Part shown: positions 6,541 through 11,074 of the stretch, piece after piece | Layout: each line of letters opens with the position of its first letter | Position numbering within the stretch: the stretch's first letter is position 1 | NCBI GenBank assembly: GCA_003229095.1 | Contig: QIHS01000324.1 | Span: forward strand, 1 to 11,074 | DNA: 11,074 nt | Reading direction: 5' to 3' | DNA from: Woeseia sp. | GTDB lineage: Bacteria; Pseudomonadota; Gammaproteobacteria; Steroidobacterales; Woeseiaceae | The notes under the pieces: model-generated | Database searches by the model: none | Told to the model about the DNA's origin: nothing | Seen by the model: only the letters and a program-made list of their open reading frames with translations | Position numbers and translations under genes: made by a program

Positions 6541-7667
6541 CAGATCAATTCATTTCGCGCGTCATAAAACGCCTTCCAGGATACTGTCTTCCGCTTCTTG
6601 ACGACGTGATCGAAGTAGTGCCGCACTTTCTTCAGATCCTCTGGGTTGTCTTTCAAAACCGACCCCACCAGATGTCGCACCAGATGCGCGGGTTCGACCT
6701 GTCCGTCAGCGAAATAGTAGGCGTGAATTCCCGCAGCACAGGCCGTACCCACGGCTTCTGCCGTACTCAACGTCGTCGACAACGTTTCCATACCTTTGCC
6801 GTCGATTGTTCTTCCTTGGCGAAGTTCGCGGAACGTCGTGACCAGCAATTCGGTCAGGTCTGAGTCAAGCCTGACGGGAACTTGCGCTCGCTCTAAATTT
6901 CGATTGGTTTCTCGTGCAACCAGTTCCATTTCCTGGCTGATATCGGCAATCGGATGAACGGTTTCGAAGTTGAACCGTCGCTTCAGAGCCGCGCTCATCT
7001 CGTTTACGCCACGATCGCGAGTGTTCGCCGTCGCGATGACGTTGAACCCCGCTTTCGCATACAGCATGCGGTTGTCTTCCGGCAATTCCGGAATCGCCAT
7101 GACGCGATCACTCAGAACCGACAGCATGACGTCCTGAATCTCCAGTGCACAACGGGTAATTTCTTCGAAACGAACCAGTTTGCCATGGGTCATTCCCAGA
7201 TACAGCGGTGCCGGAACCAGTGATCGCTCCCCCGGCCCTTCTGCAACAAGCAGCGCGTAGTTCCATGAATAACGAATATTGTCTTCCGTTGTTCCTGCGC
7301 TTCCCTGAATGGTGAGCGTTGAGTCGCCACTGATCGCCGCCGCCAACAATTCGCTGAGATAACTTTTTGCGGTGCCCGGTTCGCCAATCAACATCAAACC
7401 GCGATTGGTCGCCAGGGAGACAATGCAGCGTTCGAGAAACGCGCGTCGCCCAACAAATTTTGCCGGCATATCACGTTCGGTATCACCCAGAACGAAGGTC
7501 AAAACAGCGCGTGGCGACCGTTTCCAGCCGGGCGGCTTTGCATCTTTTACCGACGCTTTTGCAAGACTTGCCAGTTCGTTTGCGTACTGTACTTCAGCCG
7601 ATGGTCGCTGCAGGGTCGTTGTCACGGAGGCTGCGGCACTGCTGTTTGCTGCTTTCTTCTTTGCCAT
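6540..7667 (-). CDS. yehL: MoxR-family AAA+ ATPase, YehL subfamily
   Basis: This is a 375-residue ATPase. MoxR enzymes form hexameric rings that use ATP to remodel or activate protein complexes with a VWA partner. Seen in order: an Ala/Lys-rich, probably disordered N-terminus (1-45), Walker A GEPGTAKS (95-102, Lys101 and Ser102), a Walker B-like strand LVRFEE (164-169) in which the usual D-E pair is E-E, sensor 1 in VIATANTRDRG (210-220, Asn215), and the ALKRRF segment (227-232) carrying the arginine-finger residues. The MoxR-type insert is likely within about 135-160 (SLVPAPLYLGMTHGKL follows). Length and motifs fit the YehL branch, which is shorter on the C-terminal side than RavA. The start codon overlaps the stop of the upstream WGR gene by one base (TAATG), with no strong ribosome site of its own. 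The VWA partner is two genes downstream. It should be catalytically active. Confidence 0.95.
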   Translation of the reverse strand: MAKKKAANSSAAASVTTTLQRPSAEVQYANELASLAKASVKDAKPPGWKRSPRAVLTFVLGDTERDMPAKFVGRRAFLERCIVSLATNRGLMLIGEPGTAKSYLSELLAAAISGDSTLTIQGSAGTTEDNIRYSWNYALLVAEGPGERSLVPAPLYLGMTHGKLVRFEEITRCALEIQDVMLSVLSDRVMAIPELPEDNRMLYAKAGFNVIATANTRDRGVNEMSAALKRRFNFETVHPIADISQEMELVARETNRNLERAQVPVRLDSDLTELLVTTFRELRQGRTIDGKGMETLSTTLSTAEAVGTACAAGIHAYYFADGQVEPAHLVRHLVGSVLKDNPEDLKKVRHYFDHVVKKRKTVSWKAFYDARNELI

Positions 7668-10600
7668 TATTTAGCTTTCGACTTCAGAGACTGCAGATCG
7701 GCCACCACTTCACTGATAACCGTCTGGAACACGTCACCCATCATGATTTTCTCCAATTGCACGCCGTATTTGGAAGGTTTTATCATCCCGGCGAAAAAAC
7801 AGATACTCACTGTTTTCAGTATTTCGTCCGGTTCGATGTAGCCCATTGCCACGTTACCGTCATAGTAAATAACCGCCGTGACATCAGCCAATGCAAATTG
7901 TTTATAATGTTCGGAGAAACCACCGCCGTCCAACACTTCGCCGCGAATCCAGCCTAACTTTTCAAGCGTGTAAATCATCGCGGGAGCCTCTAGCTTCAAG
8001 CCGTGGAACCGCTCCAGCTCAACCCCTTGCGCTTCGTCTTTTTTCAATTTATAGACCGCTCGACCCATCTGTGGGAACGGTGAAATGATTTCGTAATCAC
8101 TTAACACTTCCCCCCACGTGGCTCGTTCCGCATCCGTCATCTCCAGCGGATGTAGAAGGCCAATCGTATCGACTTTGGTTAACGGTATCGCATTGTCATT
8201 CTCATCGACAAAATTTCGTTCTTCTGTTATCCGAAACAACGACAGTCGCTTTCCCTTTTTATCGAACGTACCCCAAATCAGTTTTTGCACAAGATGTGTC
8301 ATCAAAGGATGTCGTACCAAAAGCGATCCGTAGTCCTCCACCGACCATCGTCGCCCAGCCACCATGGCCACTTCCAACCGCCCGGATTGCAGCACGGCCA
8401 CGTCCTTAATCTGTTTCTTCATCAGCTTCCATTCGGCAAGCGACGCTTTGGCGATGGCTTCATCATCTTTCGCGCCCGGTTTTGGCGGATTGGAGCGCAC
8501 TTTTCTGTCTTCGCCACGGACCATCGGTTTAAGATCACCACCAAGGACAAATGAAAACGACCGTGCACCGAAAGAGAATTCTCGCCGTCCCTGTTCGTCG
8601 AGTCCGCAATCGGGTATCACACGATCTTCAAGTTGCGCACAACTCATTCCTTTTTCTTTTGCGATCTCGCCCACGAAAACAGCGGCTTTGGCTTTGAGGG
8701 CTTTGTACTTGAGCTTTTGAGAAATCGACGACAACTGCATCAACGCGGCATTGCTGCCAACGCCACGCAGACATTCCAGCCCAAAGACCGCTCGAGCATG
8801 CTGACTCTCCCCAGGCCACGCTCGAACCAACGGCGTGAGTTTCAGTACGCAGTCGTCATCGCCGATATGGCCGATGGTGCCCATCACCCACTTCTGTTTC
8901 GTGTCCGATCCGTCTTCCTGCCAAAACTGAAACATACTCCATGCAAAGTCGTCTCGTGACTGTTTGTCCACATGGTCTTTAATGCTCACCAGCAGCGGGT
9001 GACGTTTGCTAACCGGCGTGGTTGCTAGTACTTGAAGGACCGTGACGATCTGCTCGTCGTTGAATTTCGTTTCACCAACAACGAGCGGTAAAACGCGAGA
9101 GGGGTTTACCCAGGCCGGAAGCGTCGCCGCTTTTTTTGGGGGCGTGACCGCATCCATCGCCTGCTGCAACCATTTCGGTGTGGTCTTTGCGTCCATCGGA
9201 CGATAGATTTTTTCCTTGCGGTCCAGAACTTCCAACTGGATTCGCGCGGCACCAGCAGACTCTTTTCCCGCCTTTGTAACGCACTTTACGATCAGATCTT
9301 CGTGCCCGTTCCGCTTCACTTCACGAAAATAATCTATCGCTGCGTCACTGAGTTTTCCGCCTTTACCCGCTGTTTCGATCAAGCCTGCAACGCAATTGCC
9401 AACATTCTTGTTCATCCAGTCGCGGACAATAGCACCGGGCGCTATCGAAGAAACTCGACAGCGGAGTATCGGTTCTGCCGCTTCCGGCGCTCGAACCAAC
9501 GCCAGGACTTCCAATAACTCAACACAGCTTTCCTTAATGACCTGACGACAAATACATTCGGCAAGGTAGTCCAACGCGGAAAATTCAGTACAGGCCAAAA
9601 ACCCACGAGCTTCATTGGCATCGTTTATTTTAAGCTGCAACCGACGCCACTCCAACTCGACAATTTCAGCGGTTTCAAGACCCAAAACTAATTGCTGCGG
9701 ATTCTGGTGACAATCCGTATTATCATCAACCCCTTCCCATTTTACATAGTGATTCCTCCTGCCTTTATCATCGGCAAATTGATCGTCGTTCCAACTCGAC
9801 GTCACCTGGAGCAGTTCTTTGTGCATCCCGAGTACAGCGGCGAGATAGTGCTCAACAGGAAAACGTGTAAAGCAATTTGCAATCACCGTGGGGTCAAGCG
9901 TCGGTCGAACACGTTTTTGCAACGCTCCGATTTCCTTCTGCGTCAAATGGGGCAAAATGAATTGTTGAAACCCCGCAGTTAAATTTTTCGTAATTTCAGA
10001 GTAATGCCTCTCTTTTTTCCCGAGTAACAATATAAACTCCAAACATTCCTCTACGCTGAACAAGTTGAACAAAGGAATTATTACCTGCTTCCTCATATTA
10101 TAATTTTCAACACTGCGTAGACGTTTCACCGCATCCTTCTGAGTTACTTTTCCATCGAATTTCGTCTTACACACACTCTGCACAAATGCTTGTGCATGCT
10201 CTTTATTCTGCCGATAGTAGCGCCACTTAGGGTCAGTTATAGCATGCAGCCAGAAATGAGCCTCTTCCCGGGTCATACTATAATAGATCCCCACTCCTTT
10301 TAAGCTCAATATTTCTTCGATAATCGCCTCAATATCGGCTGCACGAGGTGCTGCACGATCCAGCTTTTCACTCTTGCGGAAGGTTGCGACAAACCAATCC
10401 CTCTCATCCAGGTCGATTTCATGAGAAACCTTCAGGTCAACGTCAGGTTGGGAAGGCATCGGTTTTGTTGCTGCTTTCTCAGCGTCGGATTTTTTCGCAT
10501 TCGAGTTTTTTTCTGCAGGCTCACCGTCCGTCGTGTCGCTGTCCACATAGCCCTTCTTTAGCTTTTGAGCAACAAGGACGTCGAAAGACTTTTGAGCCGC

Positions 10601-10744
10601 ATCAGCGTCCTCAAACTTTTTCGTCTTCGATTGGCCCGTATTTCCCACACGACCGTAGTTGACCGTGTAGGAATCATTTTCCAGCCGGATGTTCCAAAAT
10701 CGGTTCGAAGAACCCTCTAAAAAGACAAGTTTACGAGTTGACAT
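7667..10744 (-). CDS. WGR and DUF4132 domain protein, MolR/YehI type (first gene of the operon)
   Basis: This is a 1025-residue soluble protein that opens the operon. Residues 1-67 form a WGR domain: FWNIRL (16-21), NYGRVGNTGQ (29-38, with Tyr30 in place of the signature Trp) and the K-L-K-K-G-Y ending (61-66). WGR domains in PARPs bind DNA ends and neighbouring domains. A charged Lys/Glu/Asp/Ala-rich linker (about 68-105) follows, then a long helical region (about 110-715). Residues about 716-900 are DUF4132: FSFGARSFSFVLGGDLKPMV (723-742), LKK-like MKKQIKDVA (775-783), AGRRWSVEDYGSLLVRHPLM (796-815), IWGTFD (823-828) and DYEIISPFPQMGR (883-895). E. coli MolR and YehI share this architecture; the old link to molybdate regulation was never firm, so I leave the symbol empty. 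An AAAGGA lies 10 bases before the ATG; spacing is long but no in-frame alternative start is near. Confidence 0.92.
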   Translation of the reverse strand: MSTRKLVFLEGSSNRFWNIRLENDSYTVNYGRVGNTGQSKTKKFEDADAAQKSFDVLVAQKLKKGYVDSDTTDGEPAEKNSNAKKSDAEKAATKPMPSQPDVDLKVSHEIDLDERDWFVATFRKSEKLDRAAPRAADIEAIIEEILSLKGVGIYYSMTREEAHFWLHAITDPKWRYYRQNKEHAQAFVQSVCKTKFDGKVTQKDAVKRLRSVENYNMRKQVIIPLFNLFSVEECLEFILLLGKKERHYSEITKNLTAGFQQFILPHLTQKEIGALQKRVRPTLDPTVIANCFTRFPVEHYLAAVLGMHKELLQVTSSWNDDQFADDKGRRNHYVKWEGVDDNTDCHQNPQQLVLGLETAEIVELEWRRLQLKINDANEARGFLACTEFSALDYLAECICRQVIKESCVELLEVLALVRAPEAAEPILRCRVSSIAPGAIVRDWMNKNVGNCVAGLIETAGKGGKLSDAAIDYFREVKRNGHEDLIVKCVTKAGKESAGAARIQLEVLDRKEKIYRPMDAKTTPKWLQQAMDAVTPPKKAATLPAWVNPSRVLPLVVGETKFNDEQIVTVLQVLATTPVSKRHPLLVSIKDHVDKQSRDDFAWSMFQFWQEDGSDTKQKWVMGTIGHIGDDDCVLKLTPLVRAWPGESQHARAVFGLECLRGVGSNAALMQLSSISQKLKYKALKAKAAVFVGEIAKEKGMSCAQLEDRVIPDCGLDEQGRREFSFGARSFSFVLGGDLKPMVRGEDRKVRSNPPKPGAKDDEAIAKASLAEWKLMKKQIKDVAVLQSGRLEVAMVAGRRWSVEDYGSLLVRHPLMTHLVQKLIWGTFDKKGKRLSLFRITEERNFVDENDNAIPLTKVDTIGLLHPLEMTDAERATWGEVLSDYEIISPFPQMGRAVYKLKKDEAQGVELERFHGLKLEAPAMIYTLEKLGWIRGEVLDGGGFSEHYKQFALADVTAVIYYDGNVAMGYIEPDEILKTVSICFFAGMIKPSKYGVQLEKIMMGDVFQTVISEVVADLQSLKSKAK

Positions 10745-10844
10745 AAATGCATGTTCCTTTACCAGTATGAGTGTAACCTAAATCCTGCAAGTAGATTCAA
10801 TAATTGAAATAAAATGGTAAACTCATCAATCAGTTAAAGCACAT
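10745..10844 (-). promoter_or_regulatory. AT-rich leader, presumed promoter region of the five-gene operon
   Basis: This 100-base AT-rich stretch is the only non-coding DNA between the operon start and the putative insertion-sequence end, so the operon promoter should lie here. Several partial -35-like hexamers (TTGATG, TTGAAT, TTGCAG on the minus strand) occur, but none pairs with a good -10 at 16-18 bases, so I cannot place the promoter. The ribosome site AAAGGA is at 10760-10755. Confidence 0.35.
10796..10808. promoter_or_regulatory. 13-bp perfect palindrome in the operon leader, possible operator
   Basis: The sequence TTCAATAATTGAA is symmetric around a central A, with 6-base arms. It lies about 50 bases upstream of the first start codon, within the presumed promoter region. 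An AT-only centre makes chance plausible; a regulator site is the alternative. Confidence 0.25.
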
Positions 10845-10848
10845 TTAA

Positions 10849-11074
10849 CCCCACTCAATGAGTCACTGTTTTCATGAATAAGCATACCAGAAAAAACTCA
10901 AGCAAAGCACGCTAAAAATCAGCAAAAATTCATTTTCAGAAAACAGGAAAAAATATGACCAGCAAAGCTGGGCTTATTCCCGCCATCAAATTTTTGGATA
11001 CAATCGGGTTTACTCAATGGTTCAAAAAAACGGTTAAGCATGAGCGAAAAAATAATGCGGTTTATGGTCTTGAA
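10849..11074 (+). mobile_element. 5' end of an insertion sequence, possibly IS1380-like (partial)
   Basis: A transposase gene begins at 10955. Upstream, TTAA (10845-10848) is followed at once by CCCCACTCAATGAGTCACTG. IS1380-family elements, as I recall, often duplicate TTAA and have ends beginning with CC, which would put the element's left end at 10849. An ACTCAATGAGT odd palindrome lies at 10853-10863. The 106 bases from 10849 to the transposase start are AT-rich and hold no other gene. The right end is outside the window, so neither inverted repeat nor target duplication can be confirmed. Confidence 0.4.
10955..11074 (+). CDS. transposase, N-terminal 40 codons only (runs off the window)
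   Basis: The open frame starts with ATG at 10955, preceded by AGGA with 6 bases of spacing, and stays open to the window end. The 40 visible residues include SKAGLIPAIKFLDTIGF (3-19) and a basic stretch KKTVKHERKNNA (24-35). The pattern of a T-S-x-A-G-L start, then F-L-D-x-x-G and a basic R-x-x-N-A is like the N-terminus of IS1380-type DDE transposases. No catalytic residues are within the visible part. It is transcribed away from the operon. Transposase is likely; the exact family is tentative. Confidence 0.6.
   Translation, partial: MTSKAGLIPAIKFLDTIGFTQWFKKTVKHERKNNAVYGLE

Noticed and set aside
1..11074. tRNA, rRNA or CRISPR array
   Set aside because: I saw no cloverleaf-like sequence, no rRNA-like stretch and no regularly spaced repeat.

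Overview
The window is an accessory region of a bacterial chromosome or plasmid. It holds one tight five-gene operon on the minus strand (10744 to 998), flanked on both sides by traces of mobile DNA. The host cannot be named from sequence alone. The MerR and YnfA homologues at the left edge are of proteobacterial type, so a gamma- or betaproteobacterium is my best guess at low confidence. The operon itself could have arrived by transfer.

Left edge (1-997): an AT-rich end, then a shortened YnfA/UPF0060 membrane protein gene that overlaps an upstream merR gene (ATGA overlap, same strand). The MerR keeps all three Hg(II)-binding cysteines, but no merT/P/A gene and no recognisable mer operator lie beside it. 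Between merR and the operon sits a 49-codon open stretch without a proper start, probably a remnant of a transposase gene.

Centre (998-10744): in transcription order, a WGR + DUF4132 protein (MolR/YehI type), a MoxR-family AAA+ ATPase of the YehL type, a DUF5682 protein (YehM type), a VWA-domain protein (YehP type) and a protein with a SWIM-like zinc-finger region (YehQ type). Three junctions overlap by 1, 1 and 8 bases and the fourth has a 4-base gap, so the genes are almost certainly co-transcribed and largely translationally coupled. The order matches the E. coli yehI-(K)-L-M-P-Q region as I remember it. The cassette is therefore a known but functionally uncharacterised system and not a brand-new assembly. 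MoxR ATPases usually remodel or activate targets together with a VWA partner that carries a MIDAS metal site. DUF5682 shows residues reminiscent of the TIKI/TraB/ChaN/EreA hydrolase-like fold, WGR is a nucleic-acid or protein-interaction module, and SWIM is a zinc-binding interaction module. An ATP-driven maturation or defence/stress complex is a reasonable inference, but unproven.

Right edge (10745-11074): an AT-rich leader containing a small palindrome, then a TTAA followed by CCCC that could be the end of an insertion sequence, then the first 40 codons of a divergent transposase gene that runs off the window. The most interesting points are the coupled five-gene system, the loss of two of three SWIM cysteines, the hydrolase-like signature in DUF5682, and the orphan Hg-type MerR coupled to a truncated YnfA.
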